Shown piece after piece: positions 52,172-61,331 of a stretch of DNA of 64,000 nt; the first letter of the stretch is position 1, and every line of letters starts with the position of its first letter. A program made the translations under genes and the position numbers. Below the pieces are notes generated by a model. The model was not told the origin of the DNA, searched no databases, and saw only the letters and a program-made list of their open reading frames with translations. This stretch comes from JAUYQR01 sp050632395 (GTDB taxonomy: Bacteria > Pseudomonadota > Alphaproteobacteria > Rhodobacterales > Rhodobacteraceae), in contig NZ_CP192600.1 in assembly GCF_050632395.1 (NCBI RefSeq), positions 3,224,001-3,288,000 on the forward strand, written 5' to 3'.

Positions 52172-53992
52172 ATGACAACAGAAGACCGCACCCCCGGTTC
52201 CCCAACCGAAGCCGCCGATGCCGAAATGTCCGAAGCACGCGCCCTGCGGTTGCAGGAAAATCTCGCGCGCATCGAAGAGCTGTCCAAACGCCTGACCGCA
52301 GCCCTCACCCACCGCAAGCAGGCCGACCCCGCGCTCGCCGGCCCCGCCCCCGACGTCTACATGAAGGCCGCCACCGCCTACATCGCCGAAATGATGCAGA
52401 ACCCGGCCCGCGTGGTGGAACATCAGGTCAACTACTGGGGCAAGACGCTGAAGCACTACGTCGAGGCGCAGCAGACCCTCGCCAAGGGCGAATTCAAGGC
52501 CCCGCCCGACCCCGGCCCGAAAGACCGCCGCTTCGCAAACCCGCTCTGGGACACCCACCCCTTCTTCAATTTCCTGAAGCAGCAATACCTCCTGAACTCC
52601 GAAGCGATCACCACCGCCGTCGACGACATGGAGGCCCTGCCCGACAACGACCGCCGCCGCGTGGAATACTTCACCCGCCAGATCGTCGACATGATGGCCC
52701 CCACGAACTTCCTCGCCACCAACCCCGACGCGCTGGAAAAGGCCGTGGCCACCGACGGGATGAGCCTTGTCCAAGGCCTCGAAAACCTCGTCCGCGACGT
52801 CGAAGGCAACCACGGCGAGCTTGTCGTCACCCTAGCCGACCGCGAAGCCTTCAAGGTCGGCGAGAACCTCGCCACCACCCCCGGCGAAGTCGTCTACCGC
52901 AACCGGATGCTGGAGCTGATCCAGTACACCCCGACCACCGACAAGGTCCACAAGATCCCCCTCCTGATCTTCCCGCCGTGGATCAACAAGTTCTACATAA
53001 TGGACCTCAAGCCCCAGAATTCGCTGATCAAATGGATCGTCGACCAAGGCTTCACCCTCTTCGTCGTCTCCTGGGTCAACCCCGACCACACCTACGCCGG
53101 CACCTCGCTTGACGACTACATCCGCGACGGCTTCTTGCGCGCGATGGCCGAGGTCCGCCGCATCACCGGCGAGCCCAAGATCAACGCCGTCGGCTACTGC
53201 ATCGGCGGCACCACCCTTGGCCTCACCCTCGCGCACCTGCACAACGCCGGGGATGCATCCGTCAACGCCGCCACCTTCTTCACCACGCTGGCCGATTTCT
53301 CCGATCCCGGCGAAGTCGGCGTGTTCCTGAACAACGATTTCGTCGATGGCATCGAACGCCAGACCGAAACCGACGGCATCCTGTCCAAGCTTTTCATGGC
53401 GCGCACGTTTTCCTTCCTGCGCTCCAACGACCTGATCTACGCCCCCGCGATCAAATCCTACATGATGGGCGAAGCCCCGCCCGCCTTCGACCTGCTTTAC
53501 TGGAACGGCGACGGCACCAACCTGCCCGCCCGCATGGCGGTCGATTACCTGCGCGGCCTCTGCCAGGACGACGGTTTTGCCAAGGGCCAGTTCAAGGTCT
53601 TCGGCAAGCCCGTCTCGCTCCACGATATCAAACTGCCGCTCTGTGCCATCGCCTGCGAAACCGACCACATCGCCCACTGGCGTGGCAGCTTCAATTCGGT
53701 CCGCCAGATGGGGTCCGACGACAAGACCTTCATCCTGTCCGAGTCTGGCCACATCGCCGGCATCATCAACCCGCCGTCGAAGAACAAGTACGGCCACTAC
53801 TCCAACGACGCCCCCGTCGAAGGCCCGCCGGAAGATTGGCTGAAGGCCGCAACTTTCCACAAGGGAAGCTGGTGGCCGCGCTGGAAAGACTGGCTCGCTG
53901 CGCGGTCCGGCCCGCTGGTAAAGGCGCGGCAACCCACCGATTCGCTCAGCCACGCGCCCGGCACCTATGTCACTGCCACTCCTGCCGACTGA
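52172..53992 (+). CDS. phaC: Class I poly-beta-hydroxyalkanoate synthase
   Basis: A 606-residue class I PHA synthase polymerising (R)-3-hydroxyacyl-CoA. The catalytic cysteine C343 is in GYCIGGTTLG, with an acid in CETDHIAHW and a His in SGHIAGIINPP; the N-terminal part has the typical NPLWDTHPFFNFLKQQYLL. No PhaE-type partner is needed. phaP and phaR follow on the same strand. Confidence 0.97.
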   Translation: MTTEDRTPGSPTEAADAEMSEARALRLQENLARIEELSKRLTAALTHRKQADPALAGPAPDVYMKAATAYIAEMMQNPARVVEHQVNYWGKTLKHYVEAQQTLAKGEFKAPPDPGPKDRRFANPLWDTHPFFNFLKQQYLLNSEAITTAVDDMEALPDNDRRRVEYFTRQIVDMMAPTNFLATNPDALEKAVATDGMSLVQGLENLVRDVEGNHGELVVTLADREAFKVGENLATTPGEVVYRNRMLELIQYTPTTDKVHKIPLLIFPPWINKFYIMDLKPQNSLIKWIVDQGFTLFVVSWVNPDHTYAGTSLDDYIRDGFLRAMAEVRRITGEPKINAVGYCIGGTTLGLTLAHLHNAGDASVNAATFFTTLADFSDPGEVGVFLNNDFVDGIERQTETDGILSKLFMARTFSFLRSNDLIYAPAIKSYMMGEAPPAFDLLYWNGDGTNLPARMAVDYLRGLCQDDGFAKGQFKVFGKPVSLHDIKLPLCAIACETDHIAHWRGSFNSVRQMGSDDKTFILSESGHIAGIINPPSKNKYGHYSNDAPVEGPPEDWLKAATFHKGSWWPRWKDWLAARSGPLVKARQPTDSLSHAPGTYVTATPAD

Positions 53993-54042
53993 CATTTCAG
54001 CCGCTTTCCGCAGGGTTACGGGTGACTCGCCCGCCGCGCTTG

Positions 54043-54053
54043 CTGCATTGCAG
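54043..54053. promoter_or_regulatory. PhaR-type box 1
   Basis: CTGCATTGCAG fits the CTGC-N3/4-GCAG pattern reported for PhaR binding in Rhodobacter and relatives. It lies 97 bases before the phaP start. A second copy is 26 bases downstream. Together they suggest PhaR controls phaP directly. Confidence 0.7.
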
Positions 54054-54068
54054 AAAACACTTGAATTG

Positions 54069-54079
54069 CTGCGGTGCAG
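54069..54079. promoter_or_regulatory. PhaR-type box 2
   Basis: CTGCGGTGCAG, the second CTGC-N3-GCAG site before phaP. The centres of the two boxes are 26 bases apart, more than two helical turns. PhaR is encoded by the next gene but one. Confidence 0.7.
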
Positions 54080-54139
54080 CATGTATATCTCTGTCATCGA
54101 AAAGCGGGCGGGTGCCCGTCAGCAAACGGAGCAGATGAC

Positions 54140-54589
54140 ATGACCAAGACCCCCGATTTCGCCAAGACCATGCAAGACATGATGGCTTCGTTCCCGGTTG
54201 ACGCTTCGGCGTTCCAGAACGCATTCAAGACCCAGGCAGCCTTTGCCGAGAAGTTCTCGAAAGTCGCCCTCGAGGCCGCTGAAAAGTCCACCGAGATCAC
54301 CTCGAAGTGGGCCAAGGACTCGATCGCCAAGCTTTCGGACGTCTCCAAGGCCAAATCCGAACCGACCGACTACACCAAGTCGGCCACCGACTTCGCTTCT
54401 GCCGCTGCCGAAATGGCTGCTGAAAACATGGCCGCTTTCGCTGAAGTTGCGAAAAAAGTTCAGATGGAAACCGTCGAACTGATGCTGGCTGCTGGCAAGG
54501 ACATGTCGGAAGACGCGACCGCCGCCGTCAAAAAAGCCACCGCTGAAGTGACCTCGGTCGCCAAAAAGGCAGCCGCTGCCGCCAAGTAA
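54140..54589 (+). CDS. phaP: Phasin (PHB granule surface protein)
   Basis: A 149-residue phasin, almost entirely helical and Ala/Lys/Glu-rich, with the start MTKTPDFAKTMQDMMASFPVD and a long amphipathic coiled region ending KKAAAAAK. It coats PHB granules. Preceded by two PhaR boxes and followed by a strong terminator. Phasin is normally the most abundant product of the cluster. Confidence 0.93.
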   Translation: MTKTPDFAKTMQDMMASFPVDASAFQNAFKTQAAFAEKFSKVALEAAEKSTEITSKWAKDSIAKLSDVSKAKSEPTDYTKSATDFASAAAEMAAENMAAFAEVAKKVQMETVELMLAAGKDMSEDATAAVKKATAEVTSVAKKAAAAAK

Positions 54590-54627
54590 CACCCTTTCCA
54601 AGGTGTAACGAGTATCACGCTGTTGGA

Positions 54628-54669
54628 AGGGCGGGCCGGGGGCAACCCCGAGCCCGCCCTTTCTTTTTC
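54628..54669 (+). terminator. Rho-independent terminator after phaP
   Basis: AGGGCGGGC and GCCCGCCCT arms with an inner CGGGG/CCCCG stem, followed by TTCTTTTT. Strong by eye. It keeps high phaP expression separate from phaR. Confidence 0.88.
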
Positions 54670-54731
54670 TGCGGCGCTGCCATAAGCTTCTCTGCAAGCG
54701 CATAAACGGGCGCGATAACAGGGGGCGACAG

Positions 54732-55292
54732 ATGGCCGATACCGAAAAGCCGCTGCTGATCAAGCGTTATGCCAGCCGCCGCCTCTACAATACCGAAACC
54801 TCCGATTACGTGACGCTGGAAGACATCGCCGGCTTCATCCGTCAGGGCCGAGAGGTGCAGATCGTCGATCTGAAATCCGGCGATGACCTGACCCGCCAGT
54901 ATCTTCTGCAAATCGTCGCCGAACATGAATCCAAGGGCGAAAGCGTGCTGCCCGTCGATGTGCTGACCGACCTTGTGCGCAGCTACACCTCCGGCGTGCA
55001 GTCGATCGTGCCGCAATTTCTTGCCTCGTCTTTCGAAATGCTGCGCGAAAGCCAGACCAAGATGATGCAGAACCTGACCACCCTGCCAAACCCGATGGCC
55101 GCCGTGCCGGGGTTCGAGGCGATCCGCAAACAGCAGGAAGCCTTCCTGAAGACCGTGATGACCGGAATGCCCGGCTGGGGCGGCTCCGGCCCCGCCCGCG
55201 ACGCCACAGAAACGCCCGCCGCGTCCGGCGACGATCTGGCCGACATCAAGCGCCAACTGGCCGAGCTTCAGAAAAAACTTTCCAAGCTCTGA
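54732..55292 (+). CDS. phaR: PhaR, PHB synthesis repressor
   Basis: A 186-residue PhaR-type regulator. The N-terminal PHB/DNA-binding domain reads IKRYASRRLYNTETSDYVTLEDIAGFIRQG, followed by ADDLTRQYLLQIVAEHE-like and a helical C-terminal tail (LADIKRQLAELQKKLSKL). It senses PHB and represses phaP and itself. The LysR gene starts only 3 bases after its stop. Confidence 0.95.
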   Translation: MADTEKPLLIKRYASRRLYNTETSDYVTLEDIAGFIRQGREVQIVDLKSGDDLTRQYLLQIVAEHESKGESVLPVDVLTDLVRSYTSGVQSIVPQFLASSFEMLRESQTKMMQNLTTLPNPMAAVPGFEAIRKQQEAFLKTVMTGMPGWGGSGPARDATETPAASGDDLADIKRQLAELQKKLSKL

Positions 55293-55295
55293 CCG

Positions 55296-56246
55296 ATGGC
55301 CGAAGCCGAAGGCCGCGTCACACTCTGGGGGATCGAGGTCTTTCTGGCCGCCGCCGACGAAGGCGCAATCTCCGCCGCCGCCCGTCGCCTTGGTGTCAGC
55401 CCCTCTGCCATCAGCCAGCAACTGTCCAGCCTTGAAGCGGCCCTCGGCACCCAGCTTCTTGACCGCTCTGCCCGCCCGAACCGGATGACCACCGCTGGCT
55501 CCATCTTCCGCCGTCACGCCCAAGTCATCGTCAACGCCGCCGCCGAGGCCCGCGCCGAACTTGCGATGTCCGATCTTGCCGGGCTCACCACGCTGCGCCT
55601 CGGCATGATCGAGGATTTCGACAGCGACGTGACCCCCCGCCTATTGACCCGCCTTGCCCAGGATCTGCGCGGCTGCCGCTTCCTTCTGGAAACCGGCGCC
55701 AGCCACCGCCTGCTTGACCAGCTTGACACCCGCGCGCTCGACATCGTCGTGGCGGCCGATTTCGGCGCCGAACTGGCCAACGATGCCGACTGGCGCGAGG
55801 TGCATCCCTTGTTGTCGGACCCTTTCGTCGCCGTCACCCCGCCGGGCCGTCGCCCGGAAGACCTGCCGCTGATCCAGTATACCGCGCGTCATCTGATGGG
55901 TCGCCAGATCGCCGCCCACCTCTCGCGTCTTGGCCAGCGGCCCGCGCACCGGTTCGAACTCGACAGCTATCCCGCGATCCTCGCGATGGTCGCGGGCGGC
56001 GAAGGCTGGACGATCCTCACCCCCCTCGCGCTGCATCAGGCCCGCGCCTTCCGCGCGCAGGTCGAGGTGCATCCCCTGCCCTTTGCACCCCTCGAACGCA
56101 CCCTGTCGCTCTCCACCCGCGCCGGTGTGCTGCGCGACATGCCGCTCAGGATCGCTGACCACCTGAAAGCCCTGATCGACAGCGAGGTGGTCCAACCCGC
56201 TCTCGCCACCTGGCCCTGGCTCGCCCCCGCCCTGCGGGTCCTGTAG
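55296..56246 (+). CDS. LysR-family transcriptional regulator
   Basis: A 316-residue LysR regulator. The N-terminal winged helix includes FLAAADEGAISAAARRLGVSPSAISQQLSSLE, and the rest is a periplasmic-binding-type effector domain (~95-300). It lies directly behind phaR on the same strand. Its target is unknown; DegT and sox genes are on the opposite strand to the right. Confidence 0.93.
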   Translation: MAEAEGRVTLWGIEVFLAAADEGAISAAARRLGVSPSAISQQLSSLEAALGTQLLDRSARPNRMTTAGSIFRRHAQVIVNAAAEARAELAMSDLAGLTTLRLGMIEDFDSDVTPRLLTRLAQDLRGCRFLLETGASHRLLDQLDTRALDIVVAADFGAELANDADWREVHPLLSDPFVAVTPPGRRPEDLPLIQYTARHLMGRQIAAHLSRLGQRPAHRFELDSYPAILAMVAGGEGWTILTPLALHQARAFRAQVEVHPLPFAPLERTLSLSTRAGVLRDMPLRIADHLKALIDSEVVQPALATWPWLAPALRVL

Positions 56247-56303
56247 GCGTTACCAATTCGTTAACGGGCCGAATTTATCCTTTTAAATCATGGCGCCAAA
56301 AAA

Positions 56304-56320
56304 TGTCCCACCGTGGGACA
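56304..56320. repeat. 17-base palindrome TGTCCCACCGTGGGACA, copy 2
   Basis: Identical to 46390-46406 and placed at the same distance from an upstream GTTACCAA (56249-56256). Here it lies between the LysR stop and the stop of the leftward DegT gene, so no start codon follows it, which speaks for a dispersed element rather than a promoter operator. Confidence 0.6.
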
Positions 56321-56324
56321 CCGC

Positions 56325-57512
56325 CTAGCCCCGCGCCTCGGCCACCGCATCCAGCAAGGCGGCCGCGATGAAATCCAGCTCCGCCTCGGTCAACCGCACC
56401 GGCAGCCTCACATCGCAAGCCCGCATCAGCATCGCCCGGGTCTGCGGCAGGTCCGGCAGCTCTCCCAGAAACTGCCAGTTCCAGAACGCCCGCGCATTGC
56501 CCTCGCTCAAGCCAAAGACCTGCACCGTCACGCCCCGCGCCTTCGCCGCCGCCTGAAACCCCAAGGCCTCCGCGTCGCTCCAGCCCCCCACCAGATTGAA
56601 CTGGATCGAGTCCGGTGCACGCTCCTCCGGCCCCAACGGCGACGGCACCTCCAGATGCACCGACCCGTTCAGCCGCGCGGCCACATGGTCATGGTTCGAC
56701 CGCCCCTTCGCCACCCGCTCGGCCACCAACGGCAACTGCGGCCTGATCACCGCGGCCGAAAGGTTCTGCATCCGAAGGTTATAGAGCGGCAGCTTGTTCT
56801 GCCAGTGCGCGCAGGAATTGGCCAAGCCGGGATGCTTCTTCCAGTTCGTCTCATACGCCCCCGACATGATGATCGCCCGCGCCGCAACCTCGGGATCATC
56901 GGTGATCAGAATACCGCCCTCGCCCGCATTGACAAGCTTGTAGGACTGGAACGAGAAACACCCCGCTTTGCCCAGCGTCCCGATCTTGCGCCCACCCCAC
57001 ACCGTGCCCAACGAATGCGCCGCGTCCTCGACCACCGGCACCCCGGCAGCATCACACAGCGCCATGATCGCATCCATGTCCGACGTGTGCCCCCGCATAT
57101 GGCTGATCAGCACAGCCGCCGCCCCCGCAAGCTTGGCCGCAAAGTCTGCCATGTCGACGCGGTAATTATCCCCCACCTCGACCAGCACCGGTTCACAGTC
57201 AGCATGCACCACCGCCGACGGCACGGCGGCAAAGGTGAAAGCGGGGATCAGCACCTTTGCACCCTTGGGCAAATCCAGCGCCTTCAACGCCAGAAAAAGC
57301 GCCGCCGAGCAGGACGACACCGCCAGAGCATACCGCACGCCCATCAGCGCCGCGAACTCTGCCTCCAAAAGCGCAACCGGCGCGTCGGAAGGGGCCGTGT
57401 AGCGAAAGAGATCGCCGCTGCTCAGCAGCCGGTCTATCTCAGCCCGCGCCGCTGGCGGGATCGGCTCGGCATCGTGAACATTCGGGGCGATCGCCTGTCC
57501 GTCGGGGGCCAT
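56325..57512 (-). CDS. DegT/DnrJ/EryC1-family aminotransferase
   Basis: A 395-residue fold-type-I aminotransferase. The PLP lysine is K192 in SFQSYKLVNAGEGG; EDAAHSLG is the ring-stacking/aspartate region and PAFTFAAVPSAVVHADCEP fits the family. Usually these enzymes act on nucleotide-sugar ketones, but no sugar pathway is near; here it follows soxG by 93 bases on the same strand. Function in this setting unknown. A perfect hairpin overlaps its ribosome site. Confidence 0.87.
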   Translation of the reverse strand: MAPDGQAIAPNVHDAEPIPPAARAEIDRLLSSGDLFRYTAPSDAPVALLEAEFAALMGVRYALAVSSCSAALFLALKALDLPKGAKVLIPAFTFAAVPSAVVHADCEPVLVEVGDNYRVDMADFAAKLAGAAAVLISHMRGHTSDMDAIMALCDAAGVPVVEDAAHSLGTVWGGRKIGTLGKAGCFSFQSYKLVNAGEGGILITDDPEVAARAIIMSGAYETNWKKHPGLANSCAHWQNKLPLYNLRMQNLSAAVIRPQLPLVAERVAKGRSNHDHVAARLNGSVHLEVPSPLGPEERAPDSIQFNLVGGWSDAEALGFQAAAKARGVTVQVFGLSEGNARAFWNWQFLGELPDLPQTRAMLMRACDVRLPVRLTEAELDFIAAALLDAVAEARG

Positions 57513-57516
57513 GCTG

Positions 57517-57549
57517 CACCTTTTCTAAATCTAGCATTCAGAAAAGGTG
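57517..57549 (-). promoter_or_regulatory. 10-base inverted repeat over the aminotransferase ribosome site
   Basis: Read leftward: CACCTTTTCT, 13 bases, AGAAAAGGTG, then GCAGC and the ATG-like start at 57512. The second arm contains AAGGTG, the only purine-rich sequence at the right distance to serve as ribosome binding site. Folded as RNA it would hide that site; as DNA it could be an operator. Confidence 0.55.
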
Positions 57550-57605
57550 TAAACAGCCATGCCGTGACACGCCAGTGACAATTTGTTCTTCGGGAGTGGT
57601 TCCGC

Positions 57606-58154
57606 CTAGGCTTTGAGCGCTGCCCGCGCGGCAAGCGCCTGCATCGCCGCTTCGATCTCATGCCACGCGGTCCGCGCCATCGACCGGAATACCCAAAGTT
57701 CGAAGGTGTATTCCTCGGTCCGCAGCAGCACCGCGTTCATGTGGTTCAACGGCGCGCGAACCGCCCGCCCGACCGGAAAGGCGTTAGCCCGCAGGTCCAT
57801 CGGCACCAACCGCATCAGTGCGTCAACCGCAGCGGGGCCGCTGATCGACAGCACGGCCCAGCCGTCAGATTGATCCGTCACCGCGGCCCCCTCCATCATC
57901 GGCGGCAGCACACCAGTGAGGAAGGCCTGATCGCGCCCGGTCCAGATGATGCGGGCCGCGCCTTTTACGGCAAAACTGTTCGGTACGGGCATCGCAAGAC
58001 CAAGCGGTTTCAACGCCTTCGCCACCGCCTTTTCGCCTCCCGGCAATATCGCCACCGAGGTGACCGGCCCCACGTCCACCTCAGCCAGCGTCGCGCCACC
58101 CAAGGTCAGCGCCCCATGCCCTTCAAGGGCCGATTTCGCGATAAGCTCAGGCAC
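57606..58154 (-). CDS. soxG: Sarcosine oxidase gamma subunit
   Basis: A 182-residue SoxG. It starts at GTG overlapping the soxA stop (GTGCCTGA), as expected within the tight soxBDAG operon. Regions SISGPAAVDALMRLVPMDLR and SFAVKGAARIIWTGR and the ending TFELWVFRSMARTAWHEIE match the gamma subunit, which shares a fold with aminomethyltransferase C-terminal parts. Part of the heterotetramer that converts sarcosine to glycine. Confidence 0.92.
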   Translation of the reverse strand: MPELIAKSALEGHGALTLGGATLAEVDVGPVTSVAILPGGEKAVAKALKPLGLAMPVPNSFAVKGAARIIWTGRDQAFLTGVLPPMMEGAAVTDQSDGWAVLSISGPAAVDALMRLVPMDLRANAFPVGRAVRAPLNHMNAVLLRTEEYTFELWVFRSMARTAWHEIEAAMQALAARAALKA

Positions 58155-61056
58155 GCAGCTTCTCCCCCTCAGGGTCGTGGACAACTGGATTGCAGACCTC
58201 GCAGATCACGTCGAGCCCGCGCAGATGGTCAACAAGCCGTACTTTTTCGCCGATCCGTGCCCGCCCGTCCTTCAGGAACGCAAGGCCCAGCCATGCCCCC
58301 ATCGTCGGCGACCAGCCAACCGAGGTGACATAGCCCTGATCCGTCTCGCGGTGAACTTCGGCACCCGGCACGAACAGATGCGCACCGGCGCTGATCGCGT
58401 CGCTGGCCTTCAGGCCGACCAGTTGCTCGCGCTCTGGTCCCCAAAGGCCGGGGCGCTTGGCGGCTGCCTTGCCGATGCAATCCTTCTTCGCTGAAACCAT
58501 CTTTTCCAGACCGATGTCATGCGCCGTCACCCGACCATGAATTTCGGCATGGGTGATAAAGCCTTTCTCGATCCGCAGGACGTTCAACGCCTCCATCCCG
58601 TAGGGGCCACCGCCCATCGTTTCGGCGCGCGCGACCAGATCGCGGAACAGCGCCTCGCCATAACGCGTCGGCACGGCGATCTCGTAGCCTTCCTCGCCGC
58701 TGAACGAGATGCGGAAAAGCCGCGCATCAACGCCGCCGATCCGCACCGGCGCCACGCCCATAAAGGGCAGGTCCACAGGCGTTTCCAGGAACGAGTTCAC
58801 CAGCGCCCGCGCCTTTGGCCCAGCCACGGCGAACTGCGCCCAAGCCTCGGTCACGGAAATGAAACGCACCTGCCAGTCGGCACAGAAGGCTTGATGCACG
58901 AAATCGAGGTGCCGCATTACCAGACCCGCCGCCGCAGTCGTGGTTGTCATCAGATAATGCTGATCGCCCAGCCGTGCGCTGGTGCCGTCATCCAGCACCA
59001 TCCCGTCCTCGCGCAGCATCAGGCCATAGCGCACCCGCCCGACCGGCAGGGTCGAGAAAGTGTTGGTGTAGACGAAATCAAGGAAGCGCCCCGCGTCCTT
59101 CCCCTGAATGTCGATCTTGCCAAGGGTAGAGACGTCGGCAACCCCCACCGCTTCACGAACCATGTTGACCTCACGGTCACAGGCCTCGCGCCAAGTCGCC
59201 TCGCCCGGTTTCGGAAAATAAGAAGGCCGATACCACAGCCCGGCCTCGATCATCGGCGCGCCGCGGTCGCGGCTGGCTTGATCGCTGGTCAGGAAGCGTT
59301 GCGGCGCAAAGCCGGCCCCCCGGCCCCCGGCCCCCATCGCAGCAATCGACACTGGCGTGTAGGGCGGACGGAACGTCGTCACGCCCGTCTCGGCAATCCC
59401 ACGACCGGTCGCATCGGCCAACACCGCCAGCGCCGCGACGTTGGAGTTCTTGCCCTGATCGGGCGCCATGCCTTGCGTCGTGTAGCGCTTCATGTGCTCA
59501 ACCGAGCGGAAGCCTTCCTGCGCAGATAGCTTCACATCCTTTGTCGTCACGTCATTGGCAAAGTCGAGCCACGCCCGACCCTTGCCCGGCACCTGCCACA
59601 AGGCCTTGATGACATAGGGCGCATCCTCGGCTTGCGGCAGATCGACCGAAACGCGCCGCCCAAGGGCCTCGGCCGCGCGCACCGCTGCCGCATGGCCGCT
59701 GGCCAGCGCCCCGTGGGTGGACATCGACCCATTCGCCGCGCCAACTGCCACCAGACCCGGCACCGCTCCCTCCATCGGCACGAAGGCGGCAAGCTCCTCG
59801 TTCCAGCGCGGGCGGCCGTTCATGTGGCAAGTCAGGTGGATCGTCGGGTTCCAGCCACCCGAAACCGCAAGGCAATCCGTCTCGATCTCGAACGTCTCGC
59901 TGCCCTTGCGCGCCGTGATGCCGGTCAGCCCGAGGCGCCCGCGCGTGCCAATAACCTCGGCCCCCAGATGCACCGGGCAATCCTCGACCGAAGACGCATC
60001 GGGCCGCGGGTCAATGATCGCAGCCACCGTCACCCCTGCCGCCATGAGATCGCGCGCTACACCCCGCGCGGCATCGGTGTTGGCGAACACCGTCACCCGC
60101 TTGCCGGGGCTGACGCCATAGCGGTTAAGGTAGGTCCGCACCGCCGAGGCCAGCATGATCCCCGGACGGTCATTGTCCTGAAACGCCACATGCCGCTCCA
60201 GCGCGCCCGAGGCGAGCACGGCATGCCCCGCGACGATCCGCCAGAAACATTCGCGCGGCAGGCTCGGGCGCGCGGCCTTGTGCAGACCCACCCGCTCCAG
60301 CGCGCCGTAGGTGCCGTTGTCGTAGGCCCCGGTAACGGCGGTGCGCAGCATGATCCTCACATTGGGCAGCGCGGTCAGTTCCGCCACCACCTGCGCAACC
60401 CAGTCCGCCGCCGCCATCCCGCCGATCACACCGCCATCCGACAGCAGTCGCCCGCCCAGATGGTGGCTTTCCTCGGCCAGAATGACGTCGGCGCCTGACC
60501 GCCCGGCGGTCAGCGCGGCCATCAGGCCCGCCGGGCCCGCCCCGATCACCAGCACGTCGCAGAACGCGAAGGCCTTTTCATAGACCCCCTCGTCATGCTT
60601 GCCCGACAGGCTGCCAAGCCCCGCCGCGCGACGGATGATAGGCTCGTACAAGCCCTCCCAGAACGCGCGCGGCCACATGAAGGTCTTGTAGTAGAACCCC
60701 GCGCTCAGGAACGGAGAAAGGTAGTCGTTCACCGCCATCAGGTCATACTTCAACGACCCAAAGCGGTTCTGGCTTTGCGCCACCAGCCCTTCGAAAACCT
60801 CCTGCACCGTCGCCCGCACATTTGGCGTCTGGTTCTTCGCACCGATGATCTCGACCATTGCGTTCGGCTCTTCCGACCCAGCGGTCAGAGCGCCGCGCGG
60901 ACGGTGATACTTGAACGACCGCCCAACCAGCCGGACATCATTGGCCAGCAGTGCCGAGGCCAGTGTGTCGCCCTTGTAGCCGGCGTAGTCCTTGCCATCG
61001 AAACGAAAACGCACCGGCTTCGTCCGGTCGATCAGGCCTTTGCCGTCGATCCTCAT
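58147..61056 (-). CDS. soxA: Sarcosine oxidase alpha subunit
   Basis: A 969-residue SoxA. The N-terminus is ferredoxin-like (VRFRFDGKDYAGYKGDTLASALL), followed by an FAD/NAD-binding region (DVLVIGAGPAGLMAALTAGRSGADVILAEE), and the C-terminal ~400 residues are a GcvT-like tetrahydrofolate-binding domain that catches formaldehyde. Normal length. It overlaps soxD upstream and soxG downstream, so all are translationally linked. Confidence 0.96.
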   Translation of the reverse strand: MRIDGKGLIDRTKPVRFRFDGKDYAGYKGDTLASALLANDVRLVGRSFKYHRPRGALTAGSEEPNAMVEIIGAKNQTPNVRATVQEVFEGLVAQSQNRFGSLKYDLMAVNDYLSPFLSAGFYYKTFMWPRAFWEGLYEPIIRRAAGLGSLSGKHDEGVYEKAFAFCDVLVIGAGPAGLMAALTAGRSGADVILAEESHHLGGRLLSDGGVIGGMAAADWVAQVVAELTALPNVRIMLRTAVTGAYDNGTYGALERVGLHKAARPSLPRECFWRIVAGHAVLASGALERHVAFQDNDRPGIMLASAVRTYLNRYGVSPGKRVTVFANTDAARGVARDLMAAGVTVAAIIDPRPDASSVEDCPVHLGAEVIGTRGRLGLTGITARKGSETFEIETDCLAVSGGWNPTIHLTCHMNGRPRWNEELAAFVPMEGAVPGLVAVGAANGSMSTHGALASGHAAAVRAAEALGRRVSVDLPQAEDAPYVIKALWQVPGKGRAWLDFANDVTTKDVKLSAQEGFRSVEHMKRYTTQGMAPDQGKNSNVAALAVLADATGRGIAETGVTTFRPPYTPVSIAAMGAGGRGAGFAPQRFLTSDQASRDRGAPMIEAGLWYRPSYFPKPGEATWREACDREVNMVREAVGVADVSTLGKIDIQGKDAGRFLDFVYTNTFSTLPVGRVRYGLMLREDGMVLDDGTSARLGDQHYLMTTTTAAAGLVMRHLDFVHQAFCADWQVRFISVTEAWAQFAVAGPKARALVNSFLETPVDLPFMGVAPVRIGGVDARLFRISFSGEEGYEIAVPTRYGEALFRDLVARAETMGGGPYGMEALNVLRIEKGFITHAEIHGRVTAHDIGLEKMVSAKKDCIGKAAAKRPGLWGPEREQLVGLKASDAISAGAHLFVPGAEVHRETDQGYVTSVGWSPTMGAWLGLAFLKDGRARIGEKVRLVDHLRGLDVICEVCNPVVHDPEGEKLRA

Positions 61057-61316
61057 TTCGCGCTCTCCGCCACCAGTGCCACGCCGGAAATCTCATGTGT
61101 CACCGTGTTGCGCGTGACGATCAGCCACTGCGCGCAGCCAAGCTCGTGATACCAAAGGTCTCGCACCACGCCCGCAGGGTTGTCCCGCAGGTGAAGGTAA
61201 TTGTCCCACGCGTCAGGCGCATCTTCTGCCGCAGGCCGGTGCAGATAATCCTCCGCCCCATAATAATGGAATTCCCGCCGGTCGCGCGACCCGCACAAAG
61301 GGCATGTCAGCCGCAT
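61053..61316 (-). CDS. soxD: Sarcosine oxidase delta subunit
   Basis: An 87-residue SoxD with the zinc-binding cysteines in RLTCPLCGSRDRREFHYYG and a late HELGC, the usual small subunit. The start is set at MRLTCPLC, since a frame extending upstream would be non-conserved. It overlaps the soxA start by 4 bases. Confidence 0.93.
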   Translation of the reverse strand: MRLTCPLCGSRDRREFHYYGAEDYLHRPAAEDAPDAWDNYLHLRDNPAGVVRDLWYHELGCAQWLIVTRNTVTHEISGVALVAESAK

Positions 61317-61331
61317 ATCACAGCCCCCGAT

